A stretch of DNA of 16,944 nucleotides, from NCBI GenBank assembly GCA_964639255.1, contig CAZXDP010000058.1, positions 1 through 16,944 on the forward strand, read 5' to 3'. Made by a program: the position numbers and the translations under genes. Source of the stretch: NZQO01 sp964639255 (GTDB taxonomy: Bacteria; Bacteroidota; Bacteroidia; Flavobacteriales; Flavobacteriaceae). Under the pieces are notes generated by a model. The model did no database searches. It saw nothing but the letters and a program-made list of their open reading frames with translations, and had not been told where the DNA came from. Shown one piece after another: positions 6,639 to 14,573 of the stretch. Position 1 is the stretch's first letter, and each line of letters starts with the position of its first letter.

Positions 6639-9149
6639 TTAAATTAGTTTAAATTGTTCAAAATGATGGTTGAGATGCTTGCGCTCTAGCAAATACCATT
6701 CGAACTTAGTGAGTGGCCCGAAAACGACATTCTTCGTTGTCGCTTCTGGATTTCTTCTGAAGAAATCAAGGTACGCCTCTCGTGCCTCCAACATCTTTTG
6801 CTTGGCTGTTTCCAAATCGGGGTGCTTCAGCTCCTTCATTCTGGCTTCTGCTGAAAGGGGAAAATTGTAATCGCGCGGCATTTTTTCGTAATTGTACAGG
6901 GTGGCGTGGGTTTTCTCCAGGTATTTTTCGGGCGTGGCAATCTCAAAATCCTGAAACTCGCCAGAGGCAATTCGATAGGTATATTCCAGGTGCTCTACCA
7001 TTTCCTGAGGCCCCATAGTTCCCCATTGTGTCTGCGAGGCCTCGGTAAGCCTAGAGAGATATTGGGGAATCGACTCCGAAGTCATCTCCTTAAAAACGGT
7101 TTGCTTTTTTTGAACCATAGTCAAAATAGTCGCTATGGCCACCAAGGGCTCTTGATCTTCATCTGGCTGGGCATCAAAAACTTCTACAAACCATTTTACG
7201 ATGCCGCTGGGCAACTCGGTCCCCTTCTGCTCACGGTCTACTTTCTGCTTGCAGGTTAAGCGAACATAAACGGTATCGTTGTGGTAGAGCGGACGCAAAA
7301 ATCGAATTTCCTCAAGACCGTAATTCGCCGCCACCGGGCCCTTATTGGGATACACGAACAGTCCGGCAGCTGCCGATATGATGAAATATCCGTGGGCGGT
7401 GCGCTTTTCGAAAATGCTTCCCTCGAGCGAGGTGATATCGGTATGGGCGTAAAAATGGTCCCACGTTAGGTTCGCAAAATTGATGATATCGGTATCGGTG
7501 ATCGTGCGCTTATGCGTTTCGAGCGACATGCCCGGTTCAATATCTTCCCAATGGTAGGCGAAGGGATGTTTCTCGGTTTCCTTATAGGCAGCCTTCGGCT
7601 GGTAAATGCCCGTAACCTCGGTAAGCGTCGTGGGTGAACCTTGAATGGCACAACGTTGCAGATAATGCTTCACCCCACGCATACCTCCCATTTCCTCTCC
7701 ACCGCCCGCACGTCCCGGACCACCGTGTATCAAATTGGGCAAGGGCGAACCGTGACCCGTGCTTTGCTTAGCACTTTCGCGGTTCAGGATCAAAATTCTA
7801 CCGTGATGGGTTGCAGCGGAAATAGTATATTCTTTGGCAATGCTGTCGTTGTTGGTAACTATGGAGCTCACCAACGATCCCTTTCCCATTTTAGACAGCT
7901 GAATCGCGTCTTGCAGTGTCTTGTAGGGCATTAGGGTGCTTACAGGCCCGAAAGCTTCGGTAATATGGGCGATTTCATTTTGAAACGGATTGTCCTCCCG
8001 AAGCAAAATAGGTTTTATAAACGCTCCCGTTTTAGAATCGGCGCCCATTACCTCAAAGTCGTCAAACCCGCCGTAAACGATGTTGGCGGTTTTAGCGATC
8101 TCCTCTACCTGCGTTTTAACTGAATTTCGCTGCGCTTCTGAAACTAGTGAGCCCATGCGCACTTCCTTGCGCCGCGGATCGCCAATGGTTACCTTCTCCA
8201 ACGCATTGCCCAAGGCAATTTGGACATCTTCTACCAATTTTTCAGGAACAATAATTCTGCGAATCGCGGTACATTTTTGTCCGCACTTAACGGTCATCTC
8301 ATTGCGCACCTCCTTGATGAACAAATCGAACTCTGGCGTACCGGGCACCGCGTCTTCTCCCAATATGGAGGCATTCAAACTATCGGCTTCCATGGTGAAG
8401 GGTACCGACTCTTCCACCAGACGAGAATGCATCTTTAGTTTTCTCCCCGTACTGGCCGAGCCGGTAAAGGTGACCACGTCTTGAGATTGCACTGTGTCGA
8501 GTATGGATTTTGCGGTACCGGAAATTAATTGAAGGGAACCCTCTGATAATATCCCCGATGCAATTATCTCCTTAACCACCGCCTCGGCTAAATAGGCTGT
8601 TTGGGGGGCCGGCAAGACCACGGCGGGCATTCCCGCCATCCAGTTTACAGCACATTTCTCCAACATTCCCCACACGGGAAAATTGAAGGCGTTGATGTGC
8701 ACGGCCACTCCTTCCCGAGGCACCATTATGTGATGCGCCATAAAACGTCCCCCACGGGAAAGATCGATGGGATCGCCTTCTACGTGAAACGGTTGGTTGG
8801 GAAAAAGCTTTCTAAGCGAGGCATTCGCGAACAGATTGCCAAAACCGCCTTCAATATCTATCCAACTGTCTATACGCGTGGCCCCTGTTCGATAACTTAC
8901 CTCATAAAATTGCTCTTTCCTCTTTGTAAGGTAAAGCGCGAGCTGCTTCAGCATCAAACCGCGCTCTTGAAAGGTCATCTTGCGAAGAGCGCTCCCTTTT
9001 TCCCTACCATATTGAAGAATTTCGGGTATATCCAGCCCCTCGGTAGTAACGGCGGTAAATACCTCACCCGTAACAGAGTCCTTAATTGGGGTCCCTTCCC
9101 CGGTCCCTTCGGTCCAATTACCTAACACATAATGTTTTGTCTTGCTCAT
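6639..9149 (-). CDS. paaZ: PaaZ, oxepin-CoA hydrolase / semialdehyde dehydrogenase, with extra C-terminal domain
   Basis: This 836-residue protein is a bifunctional PaaZ. The aldehyde dehydrogenase domain (~1-515) carries the catalytic pair E254 (MEADSLN) and C293 (GQKCTAIRR). The MaoC-like hydratase domain (~525-680) carries D564 and H569 in WDHFYAH. PaaZ hydrolyses oxepin-CoA to an open-chain aldehyde and oxidises it with NADP+ to 3-oxo-5,6-dehydrosuberyl-CoA. E. coli PaaZ has 681 residues; here ~150 more follow. Residues ~685-836 look like a DUF1569/DinB-type four-helix domain: WGTMGPQEMVEHLEY with H720, NVVFGPLTKFEW, and the ending HLNHHFEQF with H825 and H829, a plausible His triad. There is no stop or frame change at the junction. 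The ATG overlaps the paaJ stop by four bases (ATGA), suggesting coupled translation. Confidence 0.95.
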   Translation of the reverse strand: MSKTKHYVLGNWTEGTGEGTPIKDSVTGEVFTAVTTEGLDIPEILQYGREKGSALRKMTFQERGLMLKQLALYLTKRKEQFYEVSYRTGATRIDSWIDIEGGFGNLFANASLRKLFPNQPFHVEGDPIDLSRGGRFMAHHIMVPREGVAVHINAFNFPVWGMLEKCAVNWMAGMPAVVLPAPQTAYLAEAVVKEIIASGILSEGSLQLISGTAKSILDTVQSQDVVTFTGSASTGRKLKMHSRLVEESVPFTMEADSLNASILGEDAVPGTPEFDLFIKEVRNEMTVKCGQKCTAIRRIIVPEKLVEDVQIALGNALEKVTIGDPRRKEVRMGSLVSEAQRNSVKTQVEEIAKTANIVYGGFDDFEVMGADSKTGAFIKPILLREDNPFQNEIAHITEAFGPVSTLMPYKTLQDAIQLSKMGKGSLVSSIVTNNDSIAKEYTISAATHHGRILILNRESAKQSTGHGSPLPNLIHGGPGRAGGGEEMGGMRGVKHYLQRCAIQGSPTTLTEVTGIYQPKAAYKETEKHPFAYHWEDIEPGMSLETHKRTITDTDIINFANLTWDHFYAHTDITSLEGSIFEKRTAHGYFIISAAAGLFVYPNKGPVAANYGLEEIRFLRPLYHNDTVYVRLTCKQKVDREQKGTELPSGIVKWFVEVFDAQPDEDQEPLVAIATILTMVQKKQTVFKEMTSESIPQYLSRLTEASQTQWGTMGPQEMVEHLEYTYRIASGEFQDFEIATPEKYLEKTHATLYNYEKMPRDYNFPLSAEARMKELKHPDLETAKQKMLEAREAYLDFFRRNPEATTKNVVFGPLTKFEWYLLERKHLNHHFEQFKLI

Positions 9150-10360
9150 ATGGTTGTATTTTCAATAATGGCCGCATAGCCTTGCCCAACGCCCACGCAC
9201 ATCGTGATCAGGGCATAGCGTTGCTGAGTCTCCTTAAGCTGTAATGCTGCCGAATAGGCGATGCGGGTGCCAGTAACACCTAGGGGATGGCCAATGGCGA
9301 TGCTCCCTCCGTTCGGATTGATACGGCGATCGTCATCCTTAAGCCCCCATTCTCGAATGCACGCCAAAGCTTGACTAGCGAAAGCTTCGTTAAGTTCAAT
9401 CACATCGATGTCTTCCATCGTTAAATTGGCTTTTGCGAGAGCCCGATTGGAAGCCTCTACGGGGCCAATGCCCATGATTCGGGGTTCCACCCCTACCACC
9501 GCCGACGAGACGATACGGGCCAGTGGTTTTAAATTATATTTATCGATAGCCTCCTCGGAAGCAATTATCGTTGCGGCTGCGCCGTCATTCAACCCGGAAC
9601 TATTTCCCGCAGTGACACTGCCATCTTTTTTAAATGCGGGTCGCAATTTTGCCAATATTTCGGGAGTCGTGTTCGGCTTTATGAATTCATCATCCTTAAA
9701 CACGATAGGATCTTTTTTTCGCTGCGGAATTTCTACGGGAACAATTTCCTGGGCCAACCTGCCCGATGCTTGGGCGCGGGCAGCCTTCATCTGGCTATGG
9801 TACGCAAAGGCATCTTGGTCTTCACGGGTTATGCCGTGCTTTTCCACCAGGTTCTCGGCGGTGTTCCCCATACCGTCGGTGCCGTACATATCGTGCATTT
9901 TCTGGTTCACGAACCGCCACCCAAAACTGCTATCGTACATCTTAGCGTCGGTACCAAAAGCCTTGGAAGGTTTCGCGATAACATACGGCCCGCGGGTCAT
10001 ATTCTCAACGCCCCCAGAAATAAAGATATCGCCGTCGCCTGCCTTGATAGCCCGATTCGCGTGGATAATAGCAGACAGTCCACTACTGCACAATCTATTT
10101 ACGGTTTCGCCCGGAACGGTAAACGGAAGTCCGGCCAAAAGCGAAGCCATACGAGCTACGTTGCGGTTGTCCTCCCCAGCTTGATTGGCGCAACCCAAGA
10201 TTACATCGTCATAGGCCTCTTTGGGTATTGAAGGATTTCTCTTGACAACCTCGGCTATTACCAATGCTGCCAAATCATCTGTACGAACGGTGCTCAAAGA
10301 ACCTTGGTAATTCCCAATGGGCGTTCTCACCCCGTCTATGATATATGCGTTTTTTAACAT
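9146..10360 (-). CDS. paaJ: PaaJ, 3-oxoadipyl-CoA / 3-oxo-5,6-dehydrosuberyl-CoA thiolase
   Basis: A 404-residue degradative thiolase with every catalytic element: the nucleophile C91 in NRLCSSG, NEAFA, H358 in GHPLG and the second cysteine C388 in MCVGVGQG. In the PAA pathway it acts twice, cleaving 3-oxo-5,6-dehydrosuberyl-CoA and later 3-oxoadipyl-CoA to give acetyl-CoA and finally succinyl-CoA. Family sequence alone cannot separate it from a general acetyl-CoA acyltransferase; placement between paaI and paaZ decides the call. A 61-base spacer separates it from paaI, and its stop overlaps the paaZ start. Confidence 0.92.
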   Translation of the reverse strand: MLKNAYIIDGVRTPIGNYQGSLSTVRTDDLAALVIAEVVKRNPSIPKEAYDDVILGCANQAGEDNRNVARMASLLAGLPFTVPGETVNRLCSSGLSAIIHANRAIKAGDGDIFISGGVENMTRGPYVIAKPSKAFGTDAKMYDSSFGWRFVNQKMHDMYGTDGMGNTAENLVEKHGITREDQDAFAYHSQMKAARAQASGRLAQEIVPVEIPQRKKDPIVFKDDEFIKPNTTPEILAKLRPAFKKDGSVTAGNSSGLNDGAAATIIASEEAIDKYNLKPLARIVSSAVVGVEPRIMGIGPVEASNRALAKANLTMEDIDVIELNEAFASQALACIREWGLKDDDRRINPNGGSIAIGHPLGVTGTRIAYSAALQLKETQQRYALITMCVGVGQGYAAIIENTTI

Positions 10361-10384
10361 GTTGATTTTTTTCTTTTTTAATTC

Positions 10385-10417
10385 CAGTATGGTTCCTTCC
10401 GAAGTAAGAGGATACTG
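10385..10417 (-). other. possible hairpin in the paaI-paaJ spacer
   Basis: CAGTAT (10385-10390) and ATACTG (10412-10417) are inverted copies with further CC/GG pairing possible inside. On the minus strand it is followed by an A-rich, not T-rich, tract before the paaJ ATG, so it is not an intrinsic terminator; it might be an RNA-processing or translational element. Confidence 0.25.
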
Positions 10418-10421
10418 CTAT

Positions 10422-10844
10422 TTACTTCGTCTCTGGACTGTCGCTCCAATCTTTTGAAGTTCGATACACGACGCCCTTGAACAAAGCTACCAATTCTGCA
10501 CCTCTTTTCACTTCCACAATATTGAAACCTACTTTCGTATTCACTTTTTCGATCACACTTTCGGCAACCAGAAAATCTCCCTCGCTCACCGCTTTAATAT
10601 GGTTGATGCTCGTTTCTATGGAAACCGCATATTTACCGTGACTGTTCGCGGCAAATCCGAAGGCCGTATCGGCCAGCGAATAGGTAATGCCCCCGTGGGC
10701 CTTACCCATACTATTGAGCATTTCCCGGCGCACTGTTAGGCCTACCTTGCAGCGGCCTTTTTCTACCTCCAGAATCTCGATGCCAAGCCATTGGCTGAAA
10801 GCATCTAGAGAGAGCATTTTAATTGGAATTTGGGAATGTTCCAT
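10422..10844 (-). CDS. paaI: PaaI, hotdog-fold hydroxyphenylacetyl-CoA-type thioesterase
   Basis: A 140-residue hotdog thioesterase of exactly the length of E. coli PaaI. The signature AHGGITYSLADTAFGFAAN contains H50-G51-G52 and the likely catalytic D59 (D61 in E. coli). Known PaaI proteins are tetramers that hydrolyse ring-hydroxylated phenylacetyl-CoA, releasing CoA trapped in dead-end products. It begins 11 bases after the paaH stop and precedes paaJ by 61 bases. Its role here is inferred from family and context. Confidence 0.93.
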   Translation of the reverse strand: MEHSQIPIKMLSLDAFSQWLGIEILEVEKGRCKVGLTVRREMLNSMGKAHGGITYSLADTAFGFAANSHGKYAVSIETSINHIKAVSEGDFLVAESVIEKVNTKVGFNIVEVKRGAELVALFKGVVYRTSKDWSDSPETK

Positions 10845-10855
10845 AATACGTTTTC

Positions 10856-12019
10856 TCAGTCAAAAAATTGTTTCCCTTCTTCTTTCATAGCTCGCAACAA
10901 GGGTGAGCAACGGTATCGGTCCTCGCGATAGGTATCGTACAGGGCATCCATTTGCTTGACACACCATGGGAGGCCCTTTTCATTTGCCCAAATTAGCAAT
11001 CCCTTAGGGTAATTTACCCCCTTGGTCATCGCGCTATCAATATCTTCGGCACTGGCGATGCCCCAAAACAACGCATCGGCCGCTTCGTTGATAAGCATAA
11101 CCAACACCCGGTCGAAGATTTTCTGTGCGAGTCCCACATCTTCGTTGGGCTGGGGTTGCAATGCACCTTCAGAATAATCATAGTAACCCTTTCCGCTTTT
11201 TCGTCCTAAGTAGCCCGCCTCAGCATAGCGCTTTTGCGTAAATGAGGGTTTATAGCGCGGATCATAGTAAAACGCCTCGAAAACGGTCTCCGTCACGGTA
11301 TAGTTGATATCGTTGCCTATAAAATCCATGAGTTCAAAAGGGCCCATCCTAAAGCCTCCTATATGCTTCATCGCCCAATCAATGGTGGCGAAATCGGCAA
11401 TGCCCTCCTCATAGATGCGCAAGGCTTCCCCGTAAAAAGGTCTCGCCACCCGGTTCACGATAAAACCTGGGGTATCTTTCGCCACGGCAATAGTCTTTCC
11501 CCAATTTTGAATGTTCATCACGGTTTTGCGCAGTACTTTTTCGGAAGTTTGTACCGCCGGAATGATTTCAACGAGTTTCATAAGTGGCGCCGGATTGAAA
11601 AAGTGAATCCCAATACAGCGTTTGGGCCGAGCAAGCGATGCCGCAATCGATGCTATGGAAAGCGACGAAGTATTGGAAGCGATGATGCATTTTTTTGAAA
11701 CGTGGCCTTCCAGTTCCCGAAACACTTTTTGCTTGATATCGAGATTCTCCACAATTGCCTCTATGACCAACTCACTTTCCTGCAATGCCTCCAGCGAACC
11801 TGTATACGATATGTTATGTTGGATTCGTTCCTTCTCATTTGCTACTATCCTTCCTTTTTCCACCAACCTGTTCATAATAAGGTCCAGACCTTCTTCTGCT
11901 CGTTGCAGTGCTTCTCCATTGGTATCGTAAACGCTAACCTTGCATCCAGCGGTTGCCGCCACTTGGGCTATCCCCGCACCCATAGTGCCAGCTCCCAATA
12001 TTCCAACGTGTTTTATCAT
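10856..12019 (-). CDS. paaH: PaaH, 3-hydroxyacyl-CoA (3-hydroxyadipyl-CoA) dehydrogenase
   Basis: A 387-residue NAD-dependent dehydrogenase. The Rossmann domain starts at once with GILGAGTMG (G9, G11, G14) and D32 for the NAD ribose. The catalytic residues are S118 (SNTSS), H139 (GIHFFNP), E151 and N189 (IVNR). A first 3HCDH C-terminal domain covers ~183-283 (MGPFELMDFIGND, GRKSGKGYYDY). A second, degenerate copy covers ~300-385. E. coli PaaH has 475 residues; this version keeps the same domain order with a shorter linker and C-terminus. It oxidises 3-hydroxyadipyl-CoA to 3-oxoadipyl-CoA, the substrate of PaaJ. It starts 41 bases after the paaG stop. Confidence 0.93.
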   Translation of the reverse strand: MIKHVGILGAGTMGAGIAQVAATAGCKVSVYDTNGEALQRAEEGLDLIMNRLVEKGRIVANEKERIQHNISYTGSLEALQESELVIEAIVENLDIKQKVFRELEGHVSKKCIIASNTSSLSIASIAASLARPKRCIGIHFFNPAPLMKLVEIIPAVQTSEKVLRKTVMNIQNWGKTIAVAKDTPGFIVNRVARPFYGEALRIYEEGIADFATIDWAMKHIGGFRMGPFELMDFIGNDINYTVTETVFEAFYYDPRYKPSFTQKRYAEAGYLGRKSGKGYYDYSEGALQPQPNEDVGLAQKIFDRVLVMLINEAADALFWGIASAEDIDSAMTKGVNYPKGLLIWANEKGLPWCVKQMDALYDTYREDRYRCSPLLRAMKEEGKQFFD

Positions 12020-12034
12020 CTTTATTCTAATTTT

Positions 12035-12053
12035 TCCGCATATAGCATACGGA
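12035..12053 (-). other. hairpin in the paaG-paaH spacer
   Basis: On the minus strand TCCGTAT-GCTAT-ATGCGGA makes a 7-bp stem with one G-T pair and a 5-base loop, ending 15 bases before the paaH ATG. The following A-rich stretch argues against termination; a transcript-stability or translational role is possible. Confidence 0.4.
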
Positions 12054-12060
12054 TAGCAAC

Positions 12061-12840
12061 TTATTTTCCTTTAAAATTTGGTTTTCTCTTATTGACGAAA
12101 GCATCTACCCCTTCAGCATAATCTTCGCTCTGGGCCGCCTCAATTTGCAGCTTGCTTTCGAGCTCCAGCTGATCCTCCAGCGAGTTCCCCATAGATTGGT
12201 TCAGCAACCGCTTGGTCATTCCTAAAGCCTTGGTGGGCAAGGCGGTCAAGGTTTTCGCCGTTTGCTGTATTTGTTCTGAAAAATCTTCTTCGGAAACTAC
12301 TTTATAGATCATACCTAGGCGTTCGGCCTCTTCAGCTGAGATAGTATCTCCCAACAACATTAGGGCGGACGCCTTTTGAAAACCCACCAATCGCGGTAAG
12401 AAATAGGTACCCGCACTGTCTGGAACGAGTCCTATTTTGCTGAAGGCCTGAATAAAACTAGCTTTTTTAGAGGCGATAACTACATCGCACGCCAACGCAA
12501 TATTGGCCCCTGCTCCTGCCGCCACGCCATTCACTGCGGCGACAATTGGTTTTTCAATAGATCGAATGCGCTGTATAATAGGATTGTAATGCTCTTCGAG
12601 GATTTTCTTGAAACCCGGATTAAGCTCTGGGGTGGTCACTTCCTTTAGGTCCTGGCCCGCACAAAAGGCCTTCCCATTACCTGTAAGTACAATGGCCCTA
12701 ACGGCTTGGTCTTTTTCCGCAGCATCTAATTCCTTCTGTAACAACAGTGCCATTTCCCGATTAAAACTGTTGAAAACCGACGGGCGGTTTAGCGTAATGG
12801 TTGCTATAGAATCTTGTATGGTTACTTCAATCATTTTCAT
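12061..12840 (-). CDS. paaG: PaaG, 1,2-epoxyphenylacetyl-CoA isomerase
   Basis: A 259-residue crotonase-fold protein that matches E. coli PaaG (262 aa) along its length: LNRPSVFNSFNREM, FCAGQDL (59-65), VNGVAAGAGAN (103-113), FSKIGLVPDSAG with the catalytic aspartate D141, and the ending EGVDAFVNKRKPNFKGK. It lacks both glutamates of true enoyl-CoA hydratases (N113 and F133 stand in their places), as PaaG does. It converts the ring epoxide to oxepin-CoA and also isomerises 3,4- to 2,3-dehydroadipyl-CoA. The second methionine (M3) is an alternative start. A terminator-like hairpin ends directly at its ATG. Confidence 0.94.
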   Translation of the reverse strand: MKMIEVTIQDSIATITLNRPSVFNSFNREMALLLQKELDAAEKDQAVRAIVLTGNGKAFCAGQDLKEVTTPELNPGFKKILEEHYNPIIQRIRSIEKPIVAAVNGVAAGAGANIALACDVVIASKKASFIQAFSKIGLVPDSAGTYFLPRLVGFQKASALMLLGDTISAEEAERLGMIYKVVSEEDFSEQIQQTAKTLTALPTKALGMTKRLLNQSMGNSLEDQLELESKLQIEAAQSEDYAEGVDAFVNKRKPNFKGK

Positions 12841-12867
12841 AAAAAAACCCTCTTACAAAGTAAAGGG
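12841..12867 (-). promoter_or_regulatory. terminator-like hairpin abutting the paaG start codon
   Basis: On the minus strand CCCTTTAC (12867-12860), a TTT loop and GTAAGAGGG (12856-12848) form an 8-bp stem with one bulged G, followed by seven T residues (12847-12841) that touch the paaG ATG. The form is that of an intrinsic terminator. It also hides AAGAGG, the only Shine-Dalgarno-like stretch of this gene. The site divides the epoxidase genes (paaEABCD) from the downstream genes, so partial termination or attenuation there would set their ratio. Confidence 0.55.
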
Positions 12868-12878
12868 CAGCTTTAAAA

Positions 12879-13379
12879 TTACTTCAAACATTTAAAATAG
12901 TCGAATGGCTCTTGGCAATCATCGCACTTAAACAGTGCTTTGCAAGCCGTGGAACCGAACTGGCTCACCAAATGTGTGTTGGTGCTACCGCAATTGGTAC
13001 ACTTTACGATTCGTTTGTTACCCAACAAGGCTTCCTTATCGGCCGTTTCCTCTAAGGGTGCCGCAATACCGTAGGCCTCCATTTTTTTCTTTCCCGCTTC
13101 GGAAATCCAATCGGTAGACCAAGCGGGCGCGAGCACCAATTCAACCTGGGCCGTTTTTCCAACTTCGCGAAAGGCCATTTTGAGGTCGTCGCCAATGACG
13201 TCCATGGCCGGACAACCCGAATAGGTGGGAGTTAGTTTTATACGCACCGTTCCGTCGTGCTCTACCGCCTCACGAATAACTCCCAGGTCCAGCACCGATA
13301 AAACGGGAATTTCAGGATCTGAAACAGATTCCAAAATCGGGATTAAATCTGGCTGGATGTGAGGTTGTGTTTCGGTCAT
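12879..13379 (-). CDS. paaD: PaaD, MIP18/DUF59-family epoxidase assembly protein
   Basis: A 166-residue PaaD. The N-terminal MIP18/DUF59 domain shows DPEIPVLSVLDLG (21-33) and TYSGCPAMD with C56. The C-terminal ~40 residues form a Cys4 zinc-ribbon-like motif, C127-x2-C130 and C152-x2-C155, with C146 and C164 nearby. PaaD is needed for phenylacetyl-CoA epoxidase activity in vivo and, by analogy with its family, probably serves Fe-S or diiron centre maturation rather than catalysis. It lies 38 bases after paaC and 38 bases before paaG. Confidence 0.93.
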   Translation of the reverse strand: MTETQPHIQPDLIPILESVSDPEIPVLSVLDLGVIREAVEHDGTVRIKLTPTYSGCPAMDVIGDDLKMAFREVGKTAQVELVLAPAWSTDWISEAGKKKMEAYGIAAPLEETADKEALLGNKRIVKCTNCGSTNTHLVSQFGSTACKALFKCDDCQEPFDYFKCLK

Positions 13380-13417
13380 TCTAAAGTTTCAGCGGTGCTA
13401 ACGCATTTATTCAAAGC

Positions 13418-14167
13418 TTACCACTTCATATTAGGATAGGTTCGCTGCATATATTGCAGATCGGCCAAGAGGTATCCCATGTGCTCTGTATGGATGCCCT
13501 GTTTTCCGCCCTTTTGAAAATTTTCCCGTTCGGGCACCTCGAGGGTTGCCTCTTGAAGCAATTGGGACACTTGCTCGTAATACATTTCTTTGAAGGCCCC
13601 GGCATCTACCCCTATTTTCGCCTCGACCATAGCCGTATCGACTTCGGTCATCGTAAAAAGTTCGTCGGTATAACGCCAAAGGTCAGATACCGCCTCTTGT
13701 ACCTTTGCGTGGCTTTCTTCGGTGCCGTCGCCCAATCTTTTCATCCAATCGCCAGAGAACCGTCGGTGGTAACTTACTTCCTTTACCCCTTTCTTTGCAA
13801 TGGCCGCCAGTGTTTCATCGGCACTCTCAGTGAGTCTTTCCAAGAAAAGCAAATGAAATACATCGAACAAGAACTGCCGTGCCATTACGTATCCAAAATG
13901 GGTGTTGGGCTGTTCTACTAACAGCACGTTCTTATACTCACGCTCCAAACGCAGAAAGGCAATGTCATCTTCAGTTTTTGCTTCGCCCGAAATTTTGGCG
14001 GCATACTGATAATAGCTGCGCGTTTGGCCAATTAAATCGAGCGAAATATTGGTAAGGGCTATATCGGTTTCCAAGCTGGGGCCGTGGCCGCACAACTCCC
14101 CTAGCCGCTGACCCAGAATAAGGCTGTTGTCGGCGATACCGAGAATGTAATCATACAGTTTTTCCAT
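13418..14167 (-). CDS. paaC: PaaC, structural subunit of phenylacetyl-CoA 1,2-epoxidase
   Basis: A 249-residue ferritin-like helical protein, one residue longer than E. coli PaaC. Recognisable segments are ADNSLILGQRLGELCGHGP, DIALTNISLDLIGQTRSYY, EQPNTHFGYVMARQFLFD and KEVSYHRRFSGDW. It lacks the paired ExxH motifs of PaaA, as expected for the subunit that keeps the fold but has no diiron centre and stabilises PaaA and the CoA substrate. Spacers of 39 and 38 bases separate it from paaB and paaD. Confidence 0.95.
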   Translation of the reverse strand: MEKLYDYILGIADNSLILGQRLGELCGHGPSLETDIALTNISLDLIGQTRSYYQYAAKISGEAKTEDDIAFLRLEREYKNVLLVEQPNTHFGYVMARQFLFDVFHLLFLERLTESADETLAAIAKKGVKEVSYHRRFSGDWMKRLGDGTEESHAKVQEAVSDLWRYTDELFTMTEVDTAMVEAKIGVDAGAFKEMYYEQVSQLLQEATLEVPERENFQKGGKQGIHTEHMGYLLADLQYMQRTYPNMKW

Positions 14168-14206
14168 AGTTCGTTACTTGTTTCTAAATACCCCTTAAAA
14201 CCGTTG

Positions 14207-14500
14207 CTACATATGCTTCACCTCATCGGGCAGATCGTAGAACGTAGGATGGCGGTACACTTTATCTTGAGCGGGCTCAAACAATTCGCCATTATGGGAA
14301 GGATTACTGGCAGTTATATGCTTGCTTTCCACCACCCAAATGCTTACGCCCTCGTTGCGACGGGTATAGACATCGCGAGCATTTTCAAGGGCCATTTCGG
14401 CATCGGCGGCGTGCAGACTGCCAAAATGCCTATGTTCCAATCCGTTTTTGCTCCGAACGAACACTTCCCAAAGGGGCCAGTTTTTTTTATTGGTAGACAT
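14207..14500 (-). CDS. paaB: PaaB, small subunit of phenylacetyl-CoA 1,2-epoxidase
   Basis: A 97-residue protein matching the PaaB family (95 aa in E. coli): WPLWEVFVRSKNGLEHRH, VGSLHAADAEMAL-type core (here FGSLHAADAEMAL), DVYTRRNEGVSIWVV and the C-terminal YRHPTFYDLPDEVKHM. It has no catalytic motif; in known systems PaaB bridges two PaaAC units and is required for electron transfer and activity. The 73-base gap to paaA is the longest within the epoxidase block. Confidence 0.96.
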   Translation of the reverse strand: MSTNKKNWPLWEVFVRSKNGLEHRHFGSLHAADAEMALENARDVYTRRNEGVSIWVVESKHITASNPSHNGELFEPAQDKVYRHPTFYDLPDEVKHM

Positions 14501-14573
14501 ATGATTATAGATTTGAGATTTCAGAATAAGGTTGCCACATTATTATTTCTATGGCACCAATTCTAGGTCCAAT
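14501..14573 (-). other. paaA-paaB spacer with weak hairpin
   Basis: The spacer is 73 bases, about twice the usual length here. On the minus strand GGTGCCA pairs with TGGCAACC (one bulged A) around a 14-base A/T-rich loop. There is no T run and no TTG/TAnnTTTG pair, so I see neither a clear terminator nor an internal promoter. Confidence 0.3.

Noticed and set aside
8601..9125. Open frame of 174 codons on the + strand opposite the start of paaZ
   Set aside because: Antisense to the aldehyde dehydrogenase domain of paaZ, with no recognisable domain.
9408..10184. Open frame of 258 codons on the + strand opposite paaJ
   Set aside because: It is antisense to a complete thiolase with all catalytic residues; its composition (many A, S, P, I) looks like a reverse-complement shadow.
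10361..10421. Possible internal promoter or terminator before paaJ
   Set aside because: There is no TAnnTTTG element, and the T run near the hairpin is on the wrong strand and side for a terminator of this operon.
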